Shown here: positions 10,016-18,465 of the stretch, piece by piece
How the letters are laid out: the number at the start of each line of letters is the position of its first letter
Position numbering within the stretch: position 1 is the first letter of the stretch
Assembly (NCBI GenBank): GCA_031285845.1
Contig: JAITVK010000018.1
Coordinates: 62,001 to 126,000, forward strand
Origin: Propionibacteriaceae bacterium
GTDB taxonomy: Bacteria; Actinomycetota; Actinomycetes; Propionibacteriales; Propionibacteriaceae
Direction: 5' to 3'
DNA length: 64,000 bases
Made by a program: the position numbers and the translations under genes
The notes under the pieces: model-generated
What the model was told of the DNA's origin: nothing
What the model saw: the letters and a program-made list of their open reading frames with translations, nothing else
Databases searched by the model: none

Positions 10016-11119
10016 ATGTACGACATTGGCCGCGGCAAGCGGGCGGAGAAGGCGTACGGGCTCGACGACGTGGCGATCGTGCCCACCAAGCGGACCCGCG
10101 ATATCGATGACGTGGATCTGACCTGGAAGATCGACGCGGTCACGTTGGATTTTCCTCTGATCGCCGCTCCGATGGATTCGATCATGTCCCCCGACACGGT
10201 CATCGAAGTCGGACGTCTGGGCGGGTTGGGCGTCCTCAACCTGGAAGGGCTGTGGACTCGCTACGAGGATCCCGAGCCGGTTTTGACCCAGTTGGCCGCG
10301 ATCACCGATCCGCTGGCCGCCACGCGAAAACTGCAGCAGGTCTACTCCGCGCCGATCATCCCCGAGTTGATCGATCGTCGGTTGGGTCAGATTCGAGCCG
10401 CCGGGGTTCCGTTCGCGGCTTCGCTCAGCCCGAAAAACGGTCGGCAGCATGCCGAGCAGGTGGTGGCCGCTGGGGTCGATTTCTTGGTCATCCGGGGCAC
10501 AACGGTGTCAGCGCAGCATGTCTCCTCGACCACCGATCCCCTTGATCTCAAGCGGTTCATCCATGACTTGGATGTTCCGGTCATCGTCGGCGGCTGCGCC
10601 AACTACCACACCGCTCTGCATCTGATGCGGGCCGGCGCGGCTGGCATTTTGGTCGGATTCGGTGGCGGGGCTCGTCGGGCCACCCGCAACGTGTTGGGGA
10701 TCGAGGTGCCGATGGCCACGGCGTTGTCCGACGCCGCCGCGGCGCGTGGTGACTACTTGGATGAGTCGGGCGGGCGCTACGTCGCGGTCATCGCTGACGG
10801 CTCGATCGGGTCCTCGGGCGACATCGCGAAAGCGGTCGCCTGTGGGGCGGACGCCGCGATGGTCGGCGTCCCCTTCGCCAGGGCGGTCGAAGCGCCGGGC
10901 GCTGGTTATCATTGGGGGCCTGAGGCTTGGCATCCGACCCTGTCGCGCGGTCTTCGGGTCCACTTCGACACCATCGGATCCTTGGAAGAGATCCTGGTCG
11001 GTCCCAGTTCGGTCGCCGATGGCTCGATGAATCTGGTGGGCGCGCTGAAGCGTACTTTGGCCTCGACCGGGTTCACCGATGTGAAAAGTTTCCAGAAGGC
11101 TGAACTGGTTTTGGTCTGA
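10016..11119 (+). CDS. guaB3: GuaB3 family IMP dehydrogenase-related protein
   Basis: A 367-residue protein of the GuaB3 family, conserved in actinobacteria next to guaB. It keeps the TIM-barrel IMPDH fold (YDIGRGKRAEKAYGLDDV at the N-terminus, FPLIAAPMDSIMSP near residues 43-56, VIADGSIGSSGDIAKA near 259-274) but lacks the CBS module and the standard Cys loop of GuaB. Its biochemical role is not settled; some family members have been proposed to act on GMP (reductase-like). GAAGGAGA gives a good ribosome site before the ATG. Confidence 0.93.
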   Translation: MYDIGRGKRAEKAYGLDDVAIVPTKRTRDIDDVDLTWKIDAVTLDFPLIAAPMDSIMSPDTVIEVGRLGGLGVLNLEGLWTRYEDPEPVLTQLAAITDPLAATRKLQQVYSAPIIPELIDRRLGQIRAAGVPFAASLSPKNGRQHAEQVVAAGVDFLVIRGTTVSAQHVSSTTDPLDLKRFIHDLDVPVIVGGCANYHTALHLMRAGAAGILVGFGGGARRATRNVLGIEVPMATALSDAAAARGDYLDESGGRYVAVIADGSIGSSGDIAKAVACGADAAMVGVPFARAVEAPGAGYHWGPEAWHPTLSRGLRVHFDTIGSLEEILVGPSSVADGSMNLVGALKRTLASTGFTDVKSFQKAELVLV

Positions 11120-11295
11120 CCACGCTGCCACAGGCGGGTTGTCCACTTGACATGGTCACCGGCATCGACGCGCAGGCACTACAGTGGAATCCTTCGCTTC
11201 ATGGCATGGGTCGCGACCAGGGGTTCTGCGTCGCCAAGACATCGGTCGTACGACTGGGTCAACCCGTGTCAATGAGGGACCAGGGAAGAGGTAAT

Positions 11296-12177
11296 GTGGT
11301 CTCAAGTCAGGTTGATCAGGCCAGACTGATCGGGGAGAGAGCGCTGTTTTTCGCGGACGGGACCGCGGTGACTGACAGCGTCTTCGCCGACGGGGAGTCG
11401 CCGTTGAAGCACGCCCGTGGGGTGACCTTGGATCATGTCATTTTCGAGTGGAAGTATCCGTTGTGGTATTCCAGCGCCATCACCGCCGATCGCTGTGTCT
11501 TGGCCGAGACGGCTCGCTCCGGAATCTGGTACGCCGACGGTGTGGCGATGAGCGACTGCTTGGTGGCAGCGCCGAAGACTTTCCGGCGAGCCAAACGAAT
11601 CCGACTGAACCGCGTGGATCTGCCGAACGCGCAGGAGACTCTGTGGGGCTGTTCTGATGTTCGCTTGGAGGCGGTCAGCGCGCGCGGGGACTACTTCGCG
11701 ATGAACTCCACGGGTGTTCAGGCGAAGAATTTGCGTCTGACCGGCAATTACGCCTTCGACGGCTGTTCGGACGTCGAGGTGGTCGACTCCACCTTGGCCT
11801 CGAAAGACGCCTTTTGGAACTGTCACGACGTGGTCGTGCGTGATTCGACGATCATCGGCGAATATCTGGGATGGAACTCCACCAACCTGACCTTCATCAA
11901 CTGTACGATCGAGTCCCTCCAGGGCTTGTGCTACGTCGACAACCTGGTGATGCGGGACTGCCACTTGATCAACACGACGCTGGCGTTCGAGTATTCGAGC
12001 GTCGATGTGATCATCGATGGGGCGATCGGCTCGGTCATCAATCCGAACAGCGGTGTGATCAAGGCCGACTCGATCGGGGAGTTGATTCTTGATCCTGAAC
12101 GGATCGACCCCGGTCTGACCCGAATCATCCTGACAGACTCCGGTGACCGGATCGGTGGAGATCCGACCCGCTGTTAG
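11296..12177 (+). CDS. DUF3737 family left-handed/right-handed beta-helix-like protein
   Basis: A protein of about 293 residues recognised from the pattern GERALFFADG, DGESPLKHARG, FEWKYPLWYS, ARSGIWYADG, APKTFRRAKRI, PNAQETLWGCSDV, GDYFAMNSTG, NYAFDGCSDVE, SKDAFWNC, GEYLGWNSTNLTF and SLQGLCYVDNLVM. These are the regular ~20-residue rungs of DUF3737, a solenoid family of unknown function. The start at GTG 11296 is preferred (GAAGAGG four bases upstream and a family-like short N-terminus); an open frame extends back to 11152 without a ribosome site. The family is most common in Firmicutes and bifidobacteria, so transfer is conceivable. Function unknown. Confidence 0.82.
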   Translation: MVSSQVDQARLIGERALFFADGTAVTDSVFADGESPLKHARGVTLDHVIFEWKYPLWYSSAITADRCVLAETARSGIWYADGVAMSDCLVAAPKTFRRAKRIRLNRVDLPNAQETLWGCSDVRLEAVSARGDYFAMNSTGVQAKNLRLTGNYAFDGCSDVEVVDSTLASKDAFWNCHDVVVRDSTIIGEYLGWNSTNLTFINCTIESLQGLCYVDNLVMRDCHLINTTLAFEYSSVDVIIDGAIGSVINPNSGVIKADSIGELILDPERIDPGLTRIILTDSGDRIGGDPTRC

Positions 12178-12221
12178 CCTCATCACAACCCCCCAACCAT
12201 GGCTGACCAGAAAGGTTCGAC

Positions 12222-13388
12222 ATGACCGACTTCGATAGGATCATTGATCGGCGCGGTTCCGACTCGGAGAAATGGGAGGTCGGCGATGGTGAGCTTCCGA
12301 TGTGGGTGGCGGACATGGATTTTCGTGCCGCCGACCCGATCATCGAGGCGGTCCAAGCCAAGGCCGCCAGCGGGGTCTACGGCTACACGCACATTCCTGA
12401 TCAGTGGGCCGCTTCGATCGCTTCGTGGTGGGATCGTCGTCATCACTGGCCGGTCGACCCGGCCTGGATCGGCTTTTGCATCGGCATCGTCCCGGCCGTG
12501 TCCTCCTTGGTGAGGACCTTCGCTCCGGTGGGTTCGCCGGTGGTGACCTTGACCCCGGTCTACAACTGCTTCTTCACCTCGATCATCAACTCCGATCGTG
12601 AGTTGGTGACCTGCGATCTGACGTACGACCAGGGAGTTTATGGGATCGACTGGGCCGGGTTGGAAGCCCAACTGGTCGATCCCTCGACCCGGCTGATGTT
12701 GTTGTGCAACCCGCACAACCCAACCGGCACGGTCTGGTCGCGCGCCGATCTGGCCAGGATCGGCCAGCTCAGCCTCAAACACGACGTGGTGGTGGTGTCC
12801 GACGAGATCCATTGTGATCTGACCCGACCGTCGGTGGACTACACCCCGTACGCCTCGGTGGATGACACCTGCGCCAACACGTCGGTGACCTTGGTGTCAC
12901 CGACCAAGGCGTTCAACATCGCTGGACTGCGAACCTCAGCGGTGATCGCGTCGAACCAGGCGCTGCGTGATCTTGCGCTGTCAGGACTGAATCGCGACGA
13001 GCTCAACGAGCCGAACTTCTTCGCCGTCGCCGCCTCGATCGCCGCGTTCGACCAGGGGGCGGCTTGGCTGGATCAGTTGCGCGACTATGTGTGGGCCAAC
13101 CATGATCTGCTGCGCCGTCACGTGAGTGAGCGGCTGCCGATGCTGCGGGTGGTCGACAGCCAAGCCACGTACTTGGCGTGGGTCGACTGCTCGGCGATCA
13201 CCGACGACACCACCGGGTTGTGCGACTATCTGCGGGCGACCACCGGATTGTTCGTCAACCCCGGCCAGTTGTACGGGCAGGCTGGGCGCGGGTTTATCCG
13301 GATCAACCTGGCTTGTCCGATCAGTGTGCTGGAGGACGGCTTGGCGCGCCTGACGACTGGTGTGCGCGGTTGGATCTCATCGCGGTGA
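12222..13388 (+). CDS. MalY/PatB-type PLP-dependent C-S lyase (aminotransferase fold)
   Basis: A 388-residue fold-type I PLP enzyme. The N-terminal WEVGDGELPMWVADMDF is the signature of the MalY/PatB cystathionine beta-lyase group; NPHNPTG lies near residues 163-169, Asp194 in VSDEIHCD binds the pyridine nitrogen, and Lys229 in SPTKAFNIAGL forms the Schiff base. It probably cleaves cystathionine or other cysteine conjugates to pyruvate, ammonia and a thiol. E. coli MalY also represses the maltose system, but nothing here indicates such a role. AGAAAGG precedes the ATG. Confidence 0.9.
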   Translation: MTDFDRIIDRRGSDSEKWEVGDGELPMWVADMDFRAADPIIEAVQAKAASGVYGYTHIPDQWAASIASWWDRRHHWPVDPAWIGFCIGIVPAVSSLVRTFAPVGSPVVTLTPVYNCFFTSIINSDRELVTCDLTYDQGVYGIDWAGLEAQLVDPSTRLMLLCNPHNPTGTVWSRADLARIGQLSLKHDVVVVSDEIHCDLTRPSVDYTPYASVDDTCANTSVTLVSPTKAFNIAGLRTSAVIASNQALRDLALSGLNRDELNEPNFFAVAASIAAFDQGAAWLDQLRDYVWANHDLLRRHVSERLPMLRVVDSQATYLAWVDCSAITDDTTGLCDYLRATTGLFVNPGQLYGQAGRGFIRINLACPISVLEDGLARLTTGVRGWISSR

Positions 13389-13448
13389 CAAGTGGTGTGG
13401 TCGGGTCACGATAGGATACGTCAACAGACGCGACGGAGGGTGGCGATC

Positions 13449-14198
13449 ATGGAACTTCAGATTCAACCGGCCCCGGGAGGCTATGGCTTCGTGGTGGTCC
13501 TGCCTGGAGGCGGATATCGCCATCGGGCGGAACATGAGACCTATCCGCCGATGGAATGGCTGGCTGAGCGCGGTTGGCGTTGTGGCGCGCTACCGTACAC
13601 TGTCGATCCTTCCGGTTACCCCCAGGCGTTGATGGAGACGCTGACGGCGGTGGCCGAGGTCAGAGCCGGGAAGTACGGACCGATCCATGGCCCGGTCGGG
13701 ATGCTCGGCTTCTCCGCTGGCGGGCATTTGGCCGGGTTGGCCGCCACGGCCACCGCCCAGGAGCTGGAGCAGGCCAGTCAGTTCAGTGGCGGATTGGTGA
13801 CTTCTCGGCCGGACTTCACCGTGTTGGCCTATCCGGTGGTCACGATGGGCGAGCACGCCCACCTCGGTTCGCGGGAGTCGCTGTTCGCTGGTTTGGAAGG
13901 CGGTGACTGGATCGACCGATTGTCTGTGGAGAAGCGGGTCGACGCCGCCACGGGTCCGATGTTCATGTGGACGATGGCCAACGACGAGGCGGTCCCGGCT
14001 CAGAACTGTCTGATGCTGACCCAGGCTTGCATCGACCACGCGGTGCCGGTGGAGTTGCAGGTGTATCCCCATGGGCATCACGGCATGGGCATGACCGGGT
14101 CCGACCAAGTGGACGCCGCTTGGGCTGCCGCGGCGCTGTGGCTGCGACAGATTCGTGCCGGAGCCTGGTTGCGGGATGTGACGGTGCGCCATGGCTGA
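13449..14198 (+). CDS. Alpha/beta hydrolase (BD-FAE/acetyl-esterase-like)
   Basis: A 249-residue alpha/beta hydrolase. The oxyanion region VVLPGGGYRHRAEHE (near residues 18-32), the nucleophile elbow GFSAGGHLAG (Ser near residue 89) and the C-terminal histidine in VYPHGHHGM are seen, with the acidic residue probably in the ANDEAVP segment. This resembles small carbohydrate or xylan acetyl esterases. The start at 13449 is supported by GGAGGG ten bases upstream; the longer open frame to 13392 has no ribosome site. Overlaps the following HAD gene by eight bases, so the two are co-translated. Confidence 0.85.
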   Translation: MELQIQPAPGGYGFVVVLPGGGYRHRAEHETYPPMEWLAERGWRCGALPYTVDPSGYPQALMETLTAVAEVRAGKYGPIHGPVGMLGFSAGGHLAGLAATATAQELEQASQFSGGLVTSRPDFTVLAYPVVTMGEHAHLGSRESLFAGLEGGDWIDRLSVEKRVDAATGPMFMWTMANDEAVPAQNCLMLTQACIDHAVPVELQVYPHGHHGMGMTGSDQVDAAWAAAALWLRQIRAGAWLRDVTVRHG

Positions 14199-14850
14199 GA
14201 TTCGCCACATCGTCTGGGACTGGAATGGGACCCTGCTCGACGACACTGCCTTGACTGTCCGGGCGGCAGAGACTGCCTTGGCGGCGATCGGGCATCCGGT
14301 GAAGGTCAGCATCGAACAGTGGCGGGCTGTGGCGACGCGTCCAGCCCAGGTGACGTACGAGCACCTGATCGGCGCGCCACTGTCCCATGAGCAGTGGTGC
14401 GTCTTGGCTGACGCCTGGCTGGATGCCTATCAATCTCAGTTGCCGAGCGTGGCGTTGAATGTGGAGGCGGTGGCTGTGCTCCAGGAGGCTCGTCGTCGTG
14501 GGATCACTCAATCCATCGTGTCTTTGCAGAGCCCCAGTGCTCTGTGCCCCCATGTGGCGGCGCTGGGCATCGCTGACCTGTTCACCGCTGTGTCGGGCTT
14601 GGGTGGGGACTGGTCGGCTCGGCCCACCAAGGCCGAAACGATCCGAGCCCAGCTCAGCGAAGTCGGTGTGCCAGCCCAACAAGCGTTGATGATCGGGGAC
14701 ATGGCCGACGACGGGCGTGAAGGCAGCCAGGTCGGCCTGTCGGTGGCGCTGGTGCCCACCGGTGACACGTCGCTGGAGCGGTTGGTGGCCTCGGGTTTTC
14801 CGGTCGCGCCCTCGCTTCAGGCGGCGGTCGCCTCAGCCTTCGCTGGCTGA
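14191..14850 (+). CDS. HAD family hydrolase (phosphatase)
   Basis: A 219-residue haloacid-dehalogenase superfamily protein. Motif I is VWDWNGTLLDD (near residues 8-18; the second acidic position reads Asn, as is usual in the 'DWNGT' subgroup), motif II is Ser in IVSLQSP, motif III is Lys in PTKAET and motif IV is GDMADDG. Likely a small-molecule phosphatase of the phosphoglycolate phosphatase/Gph type; the substrate is unknown. It overlaps the esterase gene upstream. Confidence 0.85.
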   Translation: MAEIRHIVWDWNGTLLDDTALTVRAAETALAAIGHPVKVSIEQWRAVATRPAQVTYEHLIGAPLSHEQWCVLADAWLDAYQSQLPSVALNVEAVAVLQEARRRGITQSIVSLQSPSALCPHVAALGIADLFTAVSGLGGDWSARPTKAETIRAQLSEVGVPAQQALMIGDMADDGREGSQVGLSVALVPTGDTSLERLVASGFPVAPSLQAAVASAFAG

Positions 14851-14930
14851 GGATCGACTCAAGAGCCGGTTGGAGTCACAGGATCGAACATCAGGGTCGA
14901 CTGAGTGGGCGAAGCGCGGAGCCGACATGC

Positions 14931-14953
14931 AAAAGCGCCCCCGAAGGGGCGCT
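14931..14953 (-). terminator. Rho-independent terminator of rpsT
   Basis: AGCGCCCC (14934-14941), loop CGAA and GGGGCGCT (14946-14953) make an 8-bp perfect stem. On the minus strand it is followed by four T residues, ideally placed 15 bases after the rpsT stop. Confidence 0.9.
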
Positions 14954-14967
14954 CAGCGTTGGTGGAT

Positions 14968-15228
14968 TCAGGCGGCGGCAGCAGCCGAGGCCACAGCCGA
15001 CTTGCGGTTGGCCGCGTTGTTGGCGTGAATCACGCCCTTGCTCACGGCCTTGTCCAGGCTGCGGCAGGCCACGCGGGCCAGCTCGGCGGCCTTGTCGGCG
15101 TCACCGGCGGCGATCGCCTCGCGGACCCTGCGAATCTCCGTCCTCAACTGGGACTTGACAGCCTTGTTCCGCTGACGGGAGATCTCATTGGTCTTGATCC
15201 GCTTCATCTGCGACTTGATGTTTGCCAC
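14968..15228 (-). CDS. rpsT: 30S ribosomal protein S20
   Basis: An 86-residue basic protein beginning [15 protein letters not shown] and ending in the Ala-rich helix typical of S20, with [10 protein letters not shown] and the [10 protein letters not shown] segment conserved. It binds 16S rRNA helices 9 and 44. It is a monocistronic minus-strand gene with AGGAAGAG before the ATG and a strong terminator after it. Confidence 0.97.
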   Translation of the reverse strand: MANIKSQMKRIKTNEISRQRNKAVKSQLRTEIRRVREAIAAGDADKAAELARVACRSLDKAVSKGVIHANNAANRKSAVASAAAAA

Positions 15229-15340
15229 GGGGCTCTTCCTCTTCGTTCAGTCGATGCACGTACATGCAGTCTGTTACTTTATCAGGGCGGTCAACCCCCG
15301 CCAAAATCAGCGGTTCACCTGATTGTGCGACCGGTCAGAC

Positions 15341-15913
15341 TCAGGCGGCCGTACGATAGATGACTTTCGACTCGTCGATCGGATGGGCTGGCGCATCGGG
15401 TTCGACGCCGTACCCGAGCAGGACGCTGATCGCGAACGAAAAACCGGCTGGGATGACGCGCTCGGTCAATTCTTGGCCGTCGCTGGCAGTGAAGGCCAGC
15501 CCGGGCAGTGCAGCGATGCAGCTATTGAGACCCACCGCAGTGGCGGCCAGTGCGACATGGGACGCGACGATTCCCGCATCCATCGCCACGTGGTCAGAGG
15601 CGACCGTGGAATCGGTGGCGACGATGATCATGGCGGTGGCGTCGTAAAGCAGGCGCCCACCACGGGACTGGATCCGGGCGTACGAACCAGGGTCGTTGGC
15701 TTTCAAGTTAGCCAACCCGATGGTCCCGATCTGGGTCAGGACTTCGGGGTCGGTCACCACGATCAGACGCCACGGTTGCCGATTGACGGCACTGGGGGCA
15801 TGCAGACCTGCCTGGACCACAATCCGCAGCAGTTCAGCAGGGACGGGCGTGTCGAGGTAGGCGCGGCAGGAATGACGCGAGGCGATGGCGTCGAGAGTCT
15901 CAGTGGAATGCAT
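15341..15913 (-). CDS. Nitroreductase family protein
   Basis: A 190-residue FMN-dependent nitroreductase. The RHSCRAYLDTPVP segment (near residues 13-25) and HAPSAVNRQPW (near 38-48) are the phosphate/FMN-binding elements, and the late LLGYGVEPD strand is also typical. Such proteins form dimers and reduce nitro groups, quinones or flavins with NAD(P)H. The natural substrate is unknown. No operon partner is evident; the gene is on the minus strand between rpsT and the ThuA-like gene. Confidence 0.9.
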   Translation of the reverse strand: MHSTETLDAIASRHSCRAYLDTPVPAELLRIVVQAGLHAPSAVNRQPWRLIVVTDPEVLTQIGTIGLANLKANDPGSYARIQSRGGRLLYDATAMIIVATDSTVASDHVAMDAGIVASHVALAATAVGLNSCIAALPGLAFTASDGQELTERVIPAGFSFAISVLLGYGVEPDAPAHPIDESKVIYRTAA

Positions 15914-15976
15914 GAAGCAATTCTGCCACGTCGAACCCGATGTCTGGGACAGCCGGGGCGGCCGACCTGAGAACGA

Positions 15977-16669
15977 TCAGTCGTCGTACTGGTGATGGGG
16001 GGCGAGCCAGCTCATCACGCGCCGCAGGAAAGACTTATGGCCGCAAGAGTCGTACGACGCCTTGTCATGACCCAACGCGTCGTAGACGATCTTGGACGAT
16101 CCGTGTTGACGGGCCCACCCCAACACGATGTCGCCGTCTTCGCCGGCCACGTCGAGCAGCGGCTCGGTGTGGGGGTCGATGGTCAAGTCGGAGTAGCGCT
16201 CGTCGTCGACGGTGAAGTTGCATAGTCCCTCGACGATCGAGTCGTGCAGGGGGCGCACATGTAAGAGGGAACGCGGCGGATGCCAAGACTGTCCAGGCAC
16301 CCATTCGCCGCCCAACCCCGCCCGGTAGCTCGGGTAGTCGCGCAGACTGGCCGCCGCGCAATGCACTCCCAACAGCGAGATCCCACGATCGAAGGCCGCG
16401 TCGAGCTTCGCCCGCGCGACGTGGATCACCTCCGGGTCGGCCGGTTCGTCGTGGTCGGGATCCAGGTTGTGCCACGGATCTCCAGCGTTGACGATGATCA
16501 GACCGATCCCGTCTAGGCCGGCGGCCAGGCAGTGATCGATGTCGTCGCGAATCTCGGTGTCCCACCCGGCGTCGTGAGCCAAACCCGCCAGCAGCGGGGA
16601 GGTCTCGGCGAACGGGTGCCACGGATCCGCGTACCGTCCGGAACCCGATAGAATAATAGCTTTCGGCAT
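15977..16669 (-). CDS. ThuA-like domain protein
   Basis: A 230-residue class-I glutamine-amidotransferase-like fold of the ThuA family (PF06283 by pattern). Visible features are KAIILSGSGRYADPWHPFAE at the N-terminus, GLIIVNAGDPWH, the GVHCAAASLRDYPSYRAGLGGEW stretch (a central strand and its turn) and DIVLGWARQHGSSKIVYDALGHD near the end. Relatives participate in catabolism of trehalose or other sugars, but the chemistry is unclear. Start 16669 is preferred (AGGAGG 11 bases upstream); an ATG at 16705 is an alternative. Confidence 0.82.
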   Translation of the reverse strand: MPKAIILSGSGRYADPWHPFAETSPLLAGLAHDAGWDTEIRDDIDHCLAAGLDGIGLIIVNAGDPWHNLDPDHDEPADPEVIHVARAKLDAAFDRGISLLGVHCAAASLRDYPSYRAGLGGEWVPGQSWHPPRSLLHVRPLHDSIVEGLCNFTVDDERYSDLTIDPHTEPLLDVAGEDGDIVLGWARQHGSSKIVYDALGHDKASYDSCGHKSFLRRVMSWLAPHHQYDD

Positions 16670-16978
16670 GGACTGAAGCACCTCCTCAGGCAGAGCCCCA
16701 CTCATCACAACCCAACATCGTACCCTGTGGCTCAAGATCACACCCGCCGCACCTCCTATGGGTGACGGGTCCGTTCCGGCGAGTTTAGCGGAGGACTCGC
16801 GTCGAGCGCCGTTCCCGCGTGGGCGACGTGTCCCCAACAGCCTTCGACGAGACCTCGTCGAGGTCGCCTCCCCGCTGCGGGTGACTTCGCCCGGTTCGAG
16901 CCTCGAGGCGTACGAACCTGATGCGCCCGTCATCAGGCTTGATAGGCTGAAACTGATCCCGACGGAGGAAGGCCAGTG
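16670..16978. other. Divergent intergenic region with an inverted repeat
   Basis: This 309-base stretch lies between the divergent ThuA-like and META-domain genes and contains no open frame I believe in. It holds an inverted repeat at 16841-16863 (arms CCTTCGACGAG and CTCGTCGAGG with one bulge), which could be a hairpin or an operator, and a TAGGCT -10-like element at 16943-16948 for the rightward gene. Confidence 0.5.
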
Positions 16979-17401
16979 ATGAAAAAGTTCGGAGTCTGGG
17001 GCGTTGTGGTGGGAATCGTGGTGGCCTGTCTGCTGGCTGCGGCGATGGTGCTGTCCCGGTCCGGTGTCGCCCAAGCCGATTCAGTCCAGATCGAGGCCAA
17101 GACGTGGACTTTGATCGAGTGGGCTGAATCTGCCCCGCTGCCCGCCGCCCCGGTCACGATACAGATCGAAGCCGGTCGGTTGCACGCGCAGTTGCCCTGC
17201 AACAGTGTGACCGCTCCGGTGCAGATTGGCGCCAGTGAATTCCACGTCGGGGCCGGTGCCGCCACTTTGAAATTCTGCGACCAGATGGCTGACGAGACCG
17301 CGGTCACCCAATTGCTCGGGTCGGTTCAGGTGTGGCGGATCGACGCCGGGGAATTGGTCTTGTCGTCGGGCGACGAGCCGGTGTTGCGTTTCACTGCTTG
17401 A
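16979..17401 (+). CDS. META/HslJ-like domain exported protein
   Basis: A 140-residue protein with an N-terminal membrane anchor or signal peptide (WGVVVGIVVACLLAAAMVL, near residues 7-25). The rest fits a META-type domain: a W-T-L-I-E-W strand, then the LPCNSVTAPVQIG segment in place of the usual GCNxxxG, and FCDQMADETAVTQLL in place of C-x-x-x-x-x-x-E-x-x-x-x. The cysteine pair could form a disulphide. GGAGGAAGG precedes the start; GTG at 16976 is a less likely alternative. Function unknown; META proteins are linked to envelope stress. Confidence 0.7.
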   Translation: MKKFGVWGVVVGIVVACLLAAAMVLSRSGVAQADSVQIEAKTWTLIEWAESAPLPAAPVTIQIEAGRLHAQLPCNSVTAPVQIGASEFHVGAGAATLKFCDQMADETAVTQLLGSVQVWRIDAGELVLSSGDEPVLRFTA

Positions 17402-17523
17402 TGGTCGGCCCGCTTCGATCGGGCCGGTTCTCGAAGCGTGACCAAGCCGTCATGGCGGCGGTTTGTCGTCATGGCGGCTACACTAGTGCAAGAACAGTGT
17501 GGGGTCGTTCCGGCATCGATCAG

Positions 17524-17553
17524 TTCGACCTCCTGGGGAATCTGGCGTACACT
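17524..17553 (+). promoter_or_regulatory. Candidate promoter for tRNA-Trp/secE
   Basis: TTCGAC (17524-17529) and TACACT (17548-17553) are separated by 18 bases, 63 bases upstream of the tRNA. It is the best sigma-A-like match in the 214-base gap after the META-domain gene. Confidence 0.5.
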
Positions 17554-17615
17554 GATCCCTCGTGGTCACTTGACCTAGACTGTTCTATGCCTTCCCAAGG
17601 GCAGTCGATCGACTT

Positions 17616-17688
<73 letters not shown>

Positions 17689-17744
17689 CAAGGGAAGGGC
17701 GAGACTTTTGGACGGCCGAACGGCCAGAAGAAGAAGGAAGTTCA

Positions 17745-18452
17745 GTGGCTGAGAATAAGGCCCATGGCCAAGACCAGGCTGGTGAGGACCCCGTGGATTC
17801 CGTGGTGCCCTCTGGCGCGGATCCGACGCCGGGCAACGCTGCTGAACCCAGCGCCGATGATGGTTACACCCCAGCTGAGCCGCAAGCGGAAGCCGCTCTA
17901 GGCTCCGATGGGGCCACGTTCGTTCCCAGCGGCTCGGAACTGGCCGAGGAGAATCTGCCTGAGCCGGGGTCTTTCGACGTGGTTGATTCCGAGGCTGAAG
18001 AGTTGGAGTCGTCCGCTAGCGACGATCATTACGACTCGGCCACAGGCATCGACGTGGATCAGCTCAGCCAAGCCGAGGCCGATGTCGAGGCTGAGGCTTC
18101 GTCGCCCCGTCCCCAAAAGAAGTCACGCCCGGTGAAGAAGACGACCGAACCGAGTTCGGCCGACCAGTCGGACGCGAAGGCGTCGACCGGTTCGGCCGCC
18201 ACGACGGTCGCCAAAAAGAACCGTCCCACCAGGACGCGAGCCGACGCCACCAAGTCGGACGCGCCCAAGAAGACGACCTTGGCCGATTTCGTGCGACAGA
18301 TCATTCAGGAACTGAAGAAGGTCTCTTGGCCCACGGGCGCGCAGTTGGGCTTGTACTTCGTGATCGTTCTCGTCTTCGTCGTTTTCATGATCGCTTTCAT
18401 CGGCCTTCTCGACCTGCTCTTTGGTTGGCTGATGCTGAAGATTTTCGGCTGA
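17745..18452 (+). CDS. secE: Preprotein translocase subunit SecE with long acidic N-terminal extension
   Basis: The C-terminal ~60 residues are SecE: FVRQIIQELKKVSWPT followed by one transmembrane helix (LYFVIVLVFVVFMIAFIGLLDLLFG). The protein has 235 residues from the GTG at 17745, compared with 60-130 in most bacteria. The extra ~170 residues are acidic at first (many Glu/Asp/Ser/Pro), then turn basic (RPQKKSRPVKKTTEPSS, AKKNRPTRTRAD) before the helix, and look disordered. GAAGGAAG precedes the start. An open frame extends upstream into the tRNA gene and is not coding there. SecE stabilises SecY in the translocation channel. Confidence 0.93.
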   Translation: MAENKAHGQDQAGEDPVDSVVPSGADPTPGNAAEPSADDGYTPAEPQAEAALGSDGATFVPSGSELAEENLPEPGSFDVVDSEAEELESSASDDHYDSATGIDVDQLSQAEADVEAEASSPRPQKKSRPVKKTTEPSSADQSDAKASTGSAATTVAKKNRPTRTRADATKSDAPKKTTLADFVRQIIQELKKVSWPTGAQLGLYFVIVLVFVVFMIAFIGLLDLLFGWLMLKIFG

Positions 18453-18465
18453 GAGGAAGTACCCG

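Noticed and set aside
13392..13448. Longer start for the alpha/beta hydrolase
   Set aside because: No ribosome site and no family similarity before 13449, where GGAGGG is well placed.
14851..14930. Possible small gene between the HAD phosphatase and rpsT
   Set aside because: Only a short frame without ribosome site, next to the rpsT terminator; no support.
16838..16866. Possible terminator at 16841-16863
   Set aside because: Perfect arms but a two-base loop and no T-tract; better described as an inverted repeat of unknown use.
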